Part shown: positions 1-7,065 of the stretch, piece by piece
How the letters are laid out: every line of letters begins with the position of its first letter
Position numbering within the stretch: position 1 is the stretch's first letter
NCBI GenBank assembly: GCA_002343715.1
Contig: DDSA01000170.1
Coordinates: 1,254-19,631 of the forward strand
DNA: 18,378 nt
Source: Phycisphaerales bacterium UBA2402
GTDB taxonomy: Bacteria > Planctomycetota > Phycisphaerae > Phycisphaerales > UBA1924
Reading direction: 5' to 3'
Position numbers and translations under genes: made by a program
The notes under the pieces: generated by a model
Databases searched by the model: none
The model's input: only the letters and a program-made list of their open reading frames with translations
What the model was told of the DNA's origin: nothing

Positions 1-912
1 GGCGGGTGGGACATCGCCGATGACGGCATCGCCATGGCGGGATATCGGCCTCACCCGAATCGGGTGTATGACACAATCCCGCTGATCTTCTCCGCGCAGG
101 ACGGGCTGCGTGCGCTGAGCGTTCCCGGCCCCAACTAGTCCGCCGAGTTCGTCGGCATCAGCGGCGATGGCCAATCCGCCGTCGGTCACGCCCGCCGCGG
201 CTCCGGCTTTGGTGAGATCCGCGATGCGTACAGATGGAGCCGAACCGCAGGTTGGCAGTTCATCCCGCCGCCGAGGCCGGACATCACGCAGTGGAGCGAA
301 GCGGAAGCGACGAATCGCGACGGCTCGGTAGTCGTGGGTGCAACCCTCTCAGTCTTCGGGATCACGGGCGCGTTTCGGTGGACCGCATTGAGCGGGAGCC
401 AGGAATTTGAAGCGCTTCCGGGATCCGGGTTTGGAATGACTCGCGCTTTCGGGGTGTCATCAAATGGGCGGCTCATCGTCGGCGATGGAGACGATCGCAC
501 CGGCAACTTGCACCCTGTATTATGGGTGCCGGGCGGCGTGCTGGATCTCGGCATCGCGGGCAACTACCAATCGGGACGAGCGAAAGACATGAGCGATGAC
601 GGCCAAAGTGCGGTCATCAACTTCACGAGCAACACAGGGCTGTACCCCGAGGCCGCGGGAATCTGGACCAGCGGAACGTGGCCGATGCTCGCCCACGAGT
701 TCCTTGCTCTTCACGGCATCGGTGTTCCCGCGGGCATGTGGCTGACGCACTGCGAAGCCATCTCCGCCGATGGCCGCACTTTCGCCGGGAACGCGAGGTA
801 CCGGGACGCGACCGGGCGCGACGTGTGGACCGGGTGGGTGGCGACGGTGCCGGGTGCGATGGTGACGGTGGCCTTCTTCGGCCTGTTCATGGGACACCGA
901 AGCCGCCCGTGA
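1..912 (+). pseudogene. HAF-repeat secreted protein, 3' part, with in-frame amber stop
   Basis: Frame 1 is open from the window edge to the TGA at 910-912 except for one TAG at 136-138. Both sides of the TAG read as the same protein: about five repeats of 40-60 residues with motifs such as SGDGQSAVG, NRDGSVVVG, SSNGRLIVG, SDDGQSAVI and SADGRTFAG, each followed by an RWS/RWT/LWV/IWT-type strand. This is the pattern of HAF-repeat (beta-propeller-like) extracellular proteins. The C-terminus, VPGAMVTVAFFGLFMGHRSRP without its last residues, is a Pro-Gly, hydrophobic stretch and Arg end, resembling a degenerate PEP-CTERM surface-sorting tail. After the TAG the first usable start is a GTG at 334 in the middle of a repeat, with no ribosome binding site, so a separate downstream gene is unlikely. 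The 5' end lies outside the window. A base-call error at 136-138 would restore an intact gene. The family call is fairly sure; whether the break is real is not. Confidence 0.6.
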
Positions 913-913
913 G

Positions 914-933
914 CCGTTCGCGTCGCGCGACGG
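914..933 (+). terminator. GC-rich stem-loop right after the HAF gene
   Basis: CCGT-T-CGCG (914-922) can pair with CGCGACGG (926-933) around a TCG loop: eight pairs with one bulged T. It begins one base after the TGA at 910-912. There is no T run behind it, so it is not a classical intrinsic terminator. It may protect the 3' end of the mRNA, or it may be chance in GC-rich DNA. Confidence 0.3.
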
Positions 934-1145
934 TGCGGGCGACCACCATCGCGGACCATCATCTTGATCGTCGCTGTGAACCGCCGAACACCTTGCGCCG
1001 TGCTCTTGCGGCACGCGCCGTTGCCGCGGATCGTAACAATGACACGCGGCACGCCTTCGACCCATCGGGGGCCTTCGTCCAGTGACACCACGCGCGGCCG
1101 GGCTGCTGCTTCCGTACCCTCTCTCAGCACATGGCGAGGAAACTC

Positions 1146-1163
1146 AGGAGGCACAGCAGCATG
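1146..1163 (+). promoter_or_regulatory. Perfect Shine-Dalgarno with ATG, alternative start of next gene
   Basis: AGGAGG (1146-1151) is spaced nine bases from an ATG (1161) that is in frame with the secreted protein below. Used as the start, it would add 64 mostly Arg-rich residues before the signal-peptide-like segment. The sequence signal for initiation is stronger here than at 1353, while the protein features favour 1353. Confidence 0.35.
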
Positions 1164-1352
1164 ACGCGGCGGCGGGGTTCATTCAGAGCGAGGAGCAGTT
1201 TCATCGGGCACCTTTCTTTGGTTGTGCCAGACTGCATTCAACCGGCGTGCCAGAGGTCCGCGCTGGAGCCTGAGACCGAGAAAATCAGACCGTTGGACGC
1301 CGGACGACTCGATGCAGGGTTAGCGTGTACTGGCGTGTTGCGTCCGGGCAAC

Positions 1353-3236
1353 ATGTGGCGTTGTTTCCTTGCCACACTGTTTGGGTTGTTCAGCGTTGCG
1401 GCCGCGCAACCCGAGCCGGACTCACTGGCCCCTCCAAACCCTTCCGAAGCGATGCGGGCGTATCGCCTGGTCCATGACTGGGTTCGATCGTTGGACGTGC
1501 CGGACACGACACCGACCGGGCAGCCCATGATCCCAGGGGCGTGCGTGGTCCTTCGTTCGGCGGGGGGGATTGTCGGACGCGGCGCGGTTTTCGCGGATGA
1601 CAACTCTGCCCTGCGGGCCGCTGCGAAGGGGGCTATTGAAGAAGCACGTGCTCGACTGCGACTTCCGAACGATGCGCTGGCCGCGGAACTAGCCTTGGCC
1701 GCGGCGGCGGAATGGTCCATCAGCCTCGAACTCGCCGGGCCGCTGATCCCGATCAAGCCCGTGACTTTTTCGGACTGCGACTTGGAACTTCAGCACGGTC
1801 TCGACGGGGTTGCGGCGCGGGTGGGGGGGATCGGCGGCACCCTCTCCGCGAACTTCCCCGGCTTGATGCTCGCGTTGGGCATGCCGCCCTCCGATGCACT
1901 GGCCGCGGCGATCTCGACCGCGGCCGGAAAGCCGAACATCGCGCTCAAAATGGACCCGAAAGGACAGCCCGGGCACATCGCCGAGGAACACCGGGCCATG
2001 TACTACCGATTTCGAACGACGCACTTGGCGCAAACGGTGCCGGGGGCGGAGCCTGTCTTCCTGTTCCGGGGCGGGCGGGTGGTGGATGTCCGCGAGATCA
2101 CGATACCCATGCTGCGAAGGTTTGCGTTCGATCTGGCCGAGCGGCTCGCTGGTCGTCGGGGTGCCGACGGCGCGGCCACGAACCCTCTGACGGAGCCGTA
2201 TTACTCGTGGCGAGGGCGGAGTGTGACATCGGCGGATGAGGTGCTCGATGAGATGTTGCGCCACTTTGCCTTGCTGCACTTTACGGCGCTGCGGGGCGAA
2301 CCGGCTGAGCCGGAGCGGGCCGCTGAACTGCGGGCCGCGGCAGCCGCCGACGCGGCGGCATATGTTGAGCAGGTCTTTGCTTCGACAATGGACGAGGGGG
2401 CGAAACCACTTTCATCAGTTCACGCCGCGGCGATGGCGGTGCTCGCTGGTGCGGATATGGCGGCGGCAGAGTCCGGGGTGGTGTGGAAGGCGCTGCGCGC
2501 CCACGCCGCCTGGAACGAGGCGCTGGAGGGGTCGTTTGATGCGGAGGCGGGCTGGAGATCGAAGATCAGCGAAGCGCAGCGGGCGTTCATCGTGTATGGT
2601 CTCGCGTGCATGGTCAGTGAGCCGGGGTTGACTCCCGAAGAGCGCGAACGACGACAGGCTCGTGCGGAATCGGCATTGCGGACGGTGTATCGCGCGACGA
2701 AGGACGGGCTGCTCGTGAGCCATATGCCGTGGCTGGGGTGGGCGGAACTGCGGTTAGCGTCGGGGAAGAGCGCGGTGCCGGCCGCGGCGGCGCTGCGGGA
2801 TATGCGGGATTTGGTGTGGAAGCACCAACTGACGATGGAGGACGTTGGGACGGATGGTCCTGACTTGGCGGGCGGCATCGTGTTTACGACGGGGGCGAAT
2901 CCGTTGCCGACCTGGCAGTCAGCGCGGCCCATCGCGTTTCTCGCGAGGATCATGGGTGATGCACGATTGACGGACAAGCCCGAGCAACTGCGGGAAGTTT
3001 CGCGGATGACCTCTGCTCTGAGGTTTCTGCGTCAGTTGGCGGTGGATGATGCCGCGGCGTACGCGGCGGCGGATCCGCGGACCGCGATGTGGGGGGTGCG
3101 TGCCAGCGTGTGGGACCAGAGGCAGACGCCCGAGGCGACGGCGCTCACGCTCATCGCGGTATGCGATGCCCTGCGCTCGATGGATCGGATCGCCGCGGAC
3201 CAACTGAAGAGTGAGCCATCACCTTCTCCGGAGTAG
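1353..3236 (+). CDS. Secreted protein with divergent AMMECR1-like domain and helical C-terminal domain
   Basis: The product is 627 residues. I chose ATG 1353 because it gives a clean signal peptide (MWRCFLATLFGLFSVAAA, cleavage near residue 18), although ATG 1161 with a strong Shine-Dalgarno is an in-frame rival. Residues about 60-195 follow the order of AMMECR1 domains: a VVLRSAGGIVGRG strand-turn where AMMECR1 proteins have an L-R-x-x-G-x-x-x-G-C-type motif, an AxxAAxxAxxxA helix, an ISLELAGPLIPI strand, LQHGLDGVAARVGG followed by a FPG, and an AAGKP end. The motif Cys is replaced (GRGAV). Residues about 210-620 look all-helical, with segments such as GLLVSHMPWLGWAEL, LAGGIVF and PTWQSARPIAFLARIMGD that resemble alpha/alpha-toroid proteins. 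No catalytic set can be named. It probably acts in the periplasm or at the surface. The domain calls are inference by eye; a planctomycete-specific hypothetical protein is the safe description. Confidence 0.72.
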   Translation: MWRCFLATLFGLFSVAAAQPEPDSLAPPNPSEAMRAYRLVHDWVRSLDVPDTTPTGQPMIPGACVVLRSAGGIVGRGAVFADDNSALRAAAKGAIEEARARLRLPNDALAAELALAAAAEWSISLELAGPLIPIKPVTFSDCDLELQHGLDGVAARVGGIGGTLSANFPGLMLALGMPPSDALAAAISTAAGKPNIALKMDPKGQPGHIAEEHRAMYYRFRTTHLAQTVPGAEPVFLFRGGRVVDVREITIPMLRRFAFDLAERLAGRRGADGAATNPLTEPYYSWRGRSVTSADEVLDEMLRHFALLHFTALRGEPAEPERAAELRAAAAADAAAYVEQVFASTMDEGAKPLSSVHAAAMAVLAGADMAAAESGVVWKALRAHAAWNEALEGSFDAEAGWRSKISEAQRAFIVYGLACMVSEPGLTPEERERRQARAESALRTVYRATKDGLLVSHMPWLGWAELRLASGKSAVPAAAALRDMRDLVWKHQLTMEDVGTDGPDLAGGIVFTTGANPLPTWQSARPIAFLARIMGDARLTDKPEQLREVSRMTSALRFLRQLAVDDAAAYAAADPRTAMWGVRASVWDQRQTPEATALTLIAVCDALRSMDRIAADQLKSEPSPSPE

Positions 3237-3378
3237 CGGGGGACGTCGATGAATCGGGAGTGGCGAGCCGGTTGGCGACGGGCTGTCCCTGATGAAACGA
3301 TTGGTTGTGATGGACCCCCGACGATCCCCGACCATGCGAGCCGCTATCCTTGCCTTCGTCTACTCCCCGGAGGTACGC

Positions 3379-4101
3379 ATGTCCCAACGATTCCAGACCA
3401 TTCTTCTCTTCGGCGCGCCCGGCGCGGGCAAAGGCACCCAGGGCAAAATTCTCGGCTCCGTGCCGGGGTTCTATCACCTGTCCTGCGGAGAAGTCTTCCG
3501 CACGCTCGACATGTCGTCGCGTATCGGACGCACCTTCCAGGAGTATTCGAGCAAGGGCAAACTCGTCCCGGACGATGTGACCATCGAGATGTGGCACCAG
3601 AACATGCACGCCCGCACCGTTTTGAGTGACTACAAGCCCAAGGCCGATCTGCTGGTGCTCGACGGCATTCCGCGCAATGTGAACCAGGCCAAACTGCTCA
3701 AGAACCACCTCGACGTGCTCCAGATCATCCACCTGGTCTGCCCCAACAAGGAAGAGATGATCAAGCGACTTCGCCGGCGTGCCCTCAAGGAGAACCGCGT
3801 CGACGACGCCAAGGAGGAGGTCATCCGCAAGCGCTGGGAAGTCTACGAGCAGGAGACATTCCCCGTGCTCGATTACTACCCCAAGTCCATCATCCGGGAA
3901 GTGGACGCCACCGGCTCGCCGGCGCGCGTGCTGGAACACATTCTCGAATGGGTCGTCCCGATCCAGGAATCGCACTTCAACAACCCGATCACCGGTGAAA
4001 AAATCGATCATCCGGCTACACCCAACGGCGTGCATCCCGCGCCGGCGTTCTCGTCGCGCCGTGCAAAGGCCGGAACCAAGCGACCATCAAAGAAACGCTG
4101 A
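3379..4101 (+). CDS. Adenylate-kinase-family nucleoside monophosphate kinase, short-LID form
   Basis: This 240-residue cytoplasmic enzyme should transfer phosphate from ATP to a nucleoside monophosphate, probably AMP. The P-loop is GAPGAGKGTQ (12-21). YHLSCGEVFR (32-41) sits where adenylate kinases have the STGD-type AMP-binding motif. LVLDGIPR (92-99) is the conserved DGFPR-type motif with Ile for Phe. ENRVDDAKEEVIRKR (128-142) passes directly between the LID flanks, so this is the short-LID form. Residues about 205-240 form an extra tail ending SSRRAKAGTKRPSKKR, rich in Lys and Arg and not part of the normal fold. GGAGG at 3369-3373, five bases before ATG 3379, fixes the start. An upstream in-frame ATG at 3292 has no such site. 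The altered AMP-binding motif leaves the exact substrate open, so I give no symbol. Confidence 0.88.
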   Translation: MSQRFQTILLFGAPGAGKGTQGKILGSVPGFYHLSCGEVFRTLDMSSRIGRTFQEYSSKGKLVPDDVTIEMWHQNMHARTVLSDYKPKADLLVLDGIPRNVNQAKLLKNHLDVLQIIHLVCPNKEEMIKRLRRRALKENRVDDAKEEVIRKRWEVYEQETFPVLDYYPKSIIREVDATGSPARVLEHILEWVVPIQESHFNNPITGEKIDHPATPNGVHPAPAFSSRRAKAGTKRPSKKR

Positions 4102-4230
4102 ACAGCGCCAACACAGACCGCTTGTCCGCCATCAACGGAGTCAAACTCGACTCGTGCATTCGACACGGAACGTGACGGCACGAGACTCCGACATCGCCGC
4201 CGGCCTTCGTGGGTAACCGCTCGCTCAGTC

Positions 4231-4241
4231 GGGGGGGGGGG
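4231..4241 (+). repeat. Homopolymeric tract of 11 G
   Basis: An unbroken run of eleven G lies 61 bases upstream of the ATG of the beta-barrel gene, in a 201-base gap after the kinase gene. Runs of this length are prone to slippage, and in several bacteria such tracts upstream of surface-protein genes change expression. That role here is inference; the run itself is plain. Confidence 0.85.
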
Positions 4242-4278
4242 CACTGTTCGTCGGGCGGGTGCCACACTATCATTCACG

Positions 4279-4296
4279 AGTTGGAGAACACCAACT
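4279..4296 (+). promoter_or_regulatory. Small inverted repeat over the leader of the beta-barrel gene
   Basis: AGTTGG (4279-4284) and CCAACT (4291-4296) flank a six-base loop and end six bases before ATG 4303. The only GGAG near this start (4283-4286) is partly inside the stem, so folding could limit ribosome access. It is short and may be chance. Confidence 0.25.
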
Positions 4297-4302
4297 GAAC
4301 CT

Positions 4303-5280
4303 ATGTTGAGTCTGTTGCCGCACAACTTCCAATGTGTTGTGGCGATTGTCGTCGCCCTGTCAGAGGGTGCCGCACGCTCGCGTGACATCGTTCGATCCGC
4401 TCATCAGCTGTCACTGGATCCGCTCCACATGCCCGAGAGCACACCGCCGCCCGAGCTCGAAACGCTGCTCGTGGTCGGCCCTGTTCGTGCCGCGGCACTC
4501 GATGCCGAACTTTTCGACGCTGCGAAGCTCGTAACTTTCTATCACACGGCGACGGACGCCGAGGCCCCGGATGATGAACTGACTCGGAAACTTCAGTTGC
4601 CCGACTCGGACACATCCGACATCCCAAACTTGCTCGATGTGAGGGCAGCGCACACCGCCCGAGGTGGAGGGTCGATCGTGCTCTCGACCCAGTCGTCCAC
4701 GCCATTCACGAACAGCAGCGACTGGCGGATCACCACAAGGCCCAACGTTGCCGGCAGTTCCGATGATTCCGCAACCAACGTGGTTGAAGAACTCAGGATC
4801 GGCGGCAAGACGCCGAGTATCTACCTGAGTCCTACATCCGGCGAACTTGTCTGGGGCATCGGGCCTTCCCTGCTCGTCCCTTCGGCATCGCCCGGCGGCG
4901 GGGTTGGCTCGGGTCAATGGGGCGGCGGCCCGAGCGGTGTCGTGCTCCAGCAGTCCGGCGGGTGGACATACGGTGCCCATGCGAATCACTTGTGGTCGGT
5001 CAGCGGGGAGGACACCTCGGCCGATTCGTATCAAACAAACGTGCAGCCGTTTGTGTCGTACACATTTCAATCAACCACCACCACGATCGACACAGAATCA
5101 ACGTACAACTGGAGTGCACAGCAATGGTCATCGCCGCTCAACGTGACGCTGGGACGTGAAGTTCGTATCGGGGACCTTCCGCTGCGCGTGCGATTAGGAA
5201 GCCGCTACGTCGCTGATTCACCGAGGGAGGACGGAGAGTGGGGGTTGCGGTTCGCCGTGGAGTTATTGCCGTTTCGATAG
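4303..5280 (+). CDS. Outer-membrane beta-barrel protein of the 'transporter' family often mislabelled neuromedin U
   Basis: The 325-residue product matches a widespread bacterial barrel family in its order of motifs: DWRITTRPNV (140-149), ELVWGIGPSLLVPSA (181-195), GSGQWGGGPSGVVLQQSG (202-219), WTYGAHANHLWSVSGED (221-237), QPFVSYTF (248-255), DTESTYNWSAQQWSSPLN (263-280), LRVRLGSRYVADSP (294-307) and a C-terminal EWGLRFAVELLPFR. Alternating hydrophobic strands and the final aromatic-Arg end suit an outer-membrane beta-barrel. The start region has a hydrophobic stretch (CVVAIVVALS, 11-20) that may serve as a signal peptide. Residues about 40-120 are unlike the usual family N-terminus and of unknown meaning. 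The substrate is unknown. The gene stands alone, with the G11 tract and a small inverted repeat upstream, and its base composition is less GC-rich than that of its neighbours. The family call is good; the start is moderate. Confidence 0.8.
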   Translation: MLSLLPHNFQCVVAIVVALSEGAARSRDIVRSAHQLSLDPLHMPESTPPPELETLLVVGPVRAAALDAELFDAAKLVTFYHTATDAEAPDDELTRKLQLPDSDTSDIPNLLDVRAAHTARGGGSIVLSTQSSTPFTNSSDWRITTRPNVAGSSDDSATNVVEELRIGGKTPSIYLSPTSGELVWGIGPSLLVPSASPGGGVGSGQWGGGPSGVVLQQSGGWTYGAHANHLWSVSGEDTSADSYQTNVQPFVSYTFQSTTTTIDTESTYNWSAQQWSSPLNVTLGREVRIGDLPLRVRLGSRYVADSPREDGEWGLRFAVELLPFR

Positions 5281-5379
5281 GCGTGGCCCGTGGCACCACT
5301 CGGTGACGTAAGGTCATCCTGCCCATCAAAGATCGAAAGCCTCTCGCCCTGATCCCCGGCTTGGCGTTCAAGCGGCGTG

Positions 5380-6075
5380 CTACATGGGAGGAGCTGCCTT
5401 CAGCAGCGCATCGACCTGTTTGATGAGTTCCGGGTCGTTGGGCTTGACCCTCGACTCGAATCTCCCCACGACGTTCCCGCTTCGGTCCACAAGGTACTTG
5501 GTGAAGTTCCAACCCGGCTCGCCGCCGATCGGCGCTGGTTGTTTCGCCAGTTTGACGAAGAGCGGGGTTGCTTCCGGTCCTTTGACCGCGACTTTCGAGA
5601 AAAGCGGGAAGGTAACGCCGTAGGTCTCCGAGCACTCGGTCTTGATCTCGGCCTCGCTCTTGGGTTCCTGCCTGCCGAAATCGTTGGAAGGGAACGCAAG
5701 AACCACCAGCCCCGCGTCCTTCTTCGCCTTGTACAGTTCCTCCAGCCCGGTGTATTGCTTGGTGTACCCGCACTTGCTGGCGGTGTTCACGATCAGCACC
5801 ACCTTGCCTTTATAGTCCTCCAACTTTTTGTCCACGCCGTCAATGTCCTTGGCCGTGAATCCGAGCACGTACGCATCGACTTTCTCCGGTGCCTGCACTC
5901 CCGGGGATGTCGCGGCGGGCGAGCCGTCCTTCTTGGTTGTATCCGTAGCGGCCGGTGGGACCTCGACTTTCGCCGGTTCGGGGGGCTTGGCGGGCGGTTC
6001 CGAGGCGGGGGCCTGTCCGAACGATGAAAACACACACGCGGACGATGCGAGGAGGACGAGCACTGTCTGTTTCAT
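5380..6075 (-). CDS. Secreted glutathione-peroxidase-family thiol peroxidase
   Basis: The 231-residue product reduces peroxides with a thiol donor; cysteine-type members commonly use thioredoxin rather than glutathione. The catalytic set is visible: Cys102 in NTASKCGYTKQY, Gln136 in FPSNDFGRQEP, and Trp189-Asn190 in GWNFTKYLVD. Cys148 (KTECSE) is a candidate resolving Cys. The codon at the active site is TGC, so there is no selenocysteine. ATG 6075 begins a signal peptide (MKQTVLVLLASSACVFSSFGQA), followed by a Pro/Ala-rich linker of about 45 residues before the thioredoxin-fold domain at about residue 70, implying a periplasmic or surface location. The reading frame is open to 6318 upstream, but that part carries no family sequence and overlaps the divergent gene. 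A 73-base gap separates it from the gene on the other strand, so both promoters should lie there. Confidence 0.9.
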   Translation of the reverse strand: MKQTVLVLLASSACVFSSFGQAPASEPPAKPPEPAKVEVPPAATDTTKKDGSPAATSPGVQAPEKVDAYVLGFTAKDIDGVDKKLEDYKGKVVLIVNTASKCGYTKQYTGLEELYKAKKDAGLVVLAFPSNDFGRQEPKSEAEIKTECSETYGVTFPLFSKVAVKGPEATPLFVKLAKQPAPIGGEPGWNFTKYLVDRSGNVVGRFESRVKPNDPELIKQVDALLKAAPPM

Positions 6076-6148
6076 AACTGATCCGGCAGCGATCTCTCGC
6101 TGTCGCACCGAAGAACTGTACGCGACTCCGACACTACCCTCTCCGTGA

Positions 6149-6934
6149 TTGATTCGTCTGCAACGTACAGTCCGATTCGCCGCCGCGGCCACCGAAGGTC
6201 CGATGGATAACGCCTTTGCGGGATGGCCCGCGGCCCTTCGGGGTGAAGCATGGTTCGAGGCGGTCATCACCTGCGGGGGCGAGATCGACCCTCGGGCCGG
6301 GTATCTTATCGACATCAAAGAGATCGACCGGGTGGTGCGTCAGACCCTTGTTCCAGCCGCGTTCACGATGCAATCGGCTGCCACGCCGAACCCGAACAGT
6401 GTGCTGCGGGAGTCGCTCGGACCGATGCAGGAGGCACTCCGCGGGCTGCTCCAGTCCGTTCGGTGGAAACTCACCCCGTACTACTCGTTGGAAATGACCA
6501 TGCCGCACACCGATCGTGTTCTGATGCGTCAGCGCTTTGACTTCGCCGCGTCGCACCGACTCTTTGTCCCGGGGCTGTCCGATGCGGAGAACGCGGCGCT
6601 GTTCGGCAAATGCAGCCGCGTCAACGGGCACGGGCACAACTACCAGTTCGAGCCGTGCATCGAGGTTCCGCTCGATCAGGCCGGTCACAGCGAGTTTTCG
6701 CTCGCGAGGCTGGAATCACTCGTCGCCGGACTGCTGCTCGAACGCTTCGACCATACCCACCTGAACCTGGACTGTCCGGAGTTCTCACAGCCCGGCGGGC
6801 TGAACCCTACGGTGGAGAACATCGCACGAGTGTTTTACAAGATTCTCGCCCCGGCCGTCCGAAGCAACGGCGCCGGGCTGCGCAGCATGACCGTCTGGGA
6901 GACCGATCGAACGAGCGCGGAGTACGGCGAATGA
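6149..6934 (+). CDS. Tandem 6-pyruvoyl-tetrahydropterin-synthase / QueD-like protein
   Basis: This 261-residue cytoplasmic protein has two T-fold units. The second (about 126-258) keeps the known active-site pattern of 6-pyruvoyltetrahydropterin / 6-carboxytetrahydropterin synthases: zinc ligands His136 (AASHRL), His161 and His163 (NGHGHNY), catalytic Cys155 (GKCSRVN), Asp201-His202 (FDHTHLN) and Glu251 (VWETD). The first unit (about 3-110, RTVRFAAAA ... GYLIDIKEIDRVVRQTL) keeps the fold outline but has no His at the zinc positions (RFAAAA instead of ASH, EAWFEAV instead of HGHNY). It is probably structural. Likely chemistry is conversion of dihydroneopterin triphosphate in queuosine or pterin synthesis. 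I chose TTG 6149 because the first strand of the fold begins right after it; ATG 6203 would cut that strand off. No other queuosine gene lies in the window. Confidence 0.85.
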   Translation: MIRLQRTVRFAAAATEGPMDNAFAGWPAALRGEAWFEAVITCGGEIDPRAGYLIDIKEIDRVVRQTLVPAAFTMQSAATPNPNSVLRESLGPMQEALRGLLQSVRWKLTPYYSLEMTMPHTDRVLMRQRFDFAASHRLFVPGLSDAENAALFGKCSRVNGHGHNYQFEPCIEVPLDQAGHSEFSLARLESLVAGLLLERFDHTHLNLDCPEFSQPGGLNPTVENIARVFYKILAPAVRSNGAGLRSMTVWETDRTSAEYGE

Positions 6935-7065
6935 ACTTCCGAGTTGGTAGTTGGGGTTCGTGCGAACATCCGTACAGCGCAGCATGCCGATAAGAAACAG
7001 CCAAACGCGAGTGCGTCAAGGCTGCCGGTGTTCCGATTTCTCGATCCCGTGACCTACAGTGTGCT

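Larger units (their letters stand above)
913..1352. other. 440-base stretch without a confident gene
   Basis: Between the HAF gene and the likely signal-peptide start of the next gene I see no convincing coding sequence. The frame of the downstream gene stays open back to 1131, but codons there lack the strong GC third-position bias of the gene body. The stretch holds the stem-loop at 914-933 and a perfect AGGAGG at 1146-1151 nine bases before an in-frame ATG at 1161, so the downstream gene could begin here instead. Confidence 0.5.

Noticed and set aside
3151..4035. Minus-strand open frame of 294 codons opposite the kinase gene
   Set aside because: It crosses a gene with clear P-loop kinase motifs and shows no motif of its own.
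5281..5379. Short stem GCTTG/CAAGC (5359-5363 with 5369-5373) between the convergent barrel and peroxidase genes
   Set aside because: Only five pairs and no T run on either strand, too weak to call a terminator.
5770..5778. Possible selenocysteine codon in the glutathione peroxidase active site
   Set aside because: The active-site codon is TGC for Cys within NTASKCGYTKQY, with no in-frame TGA.
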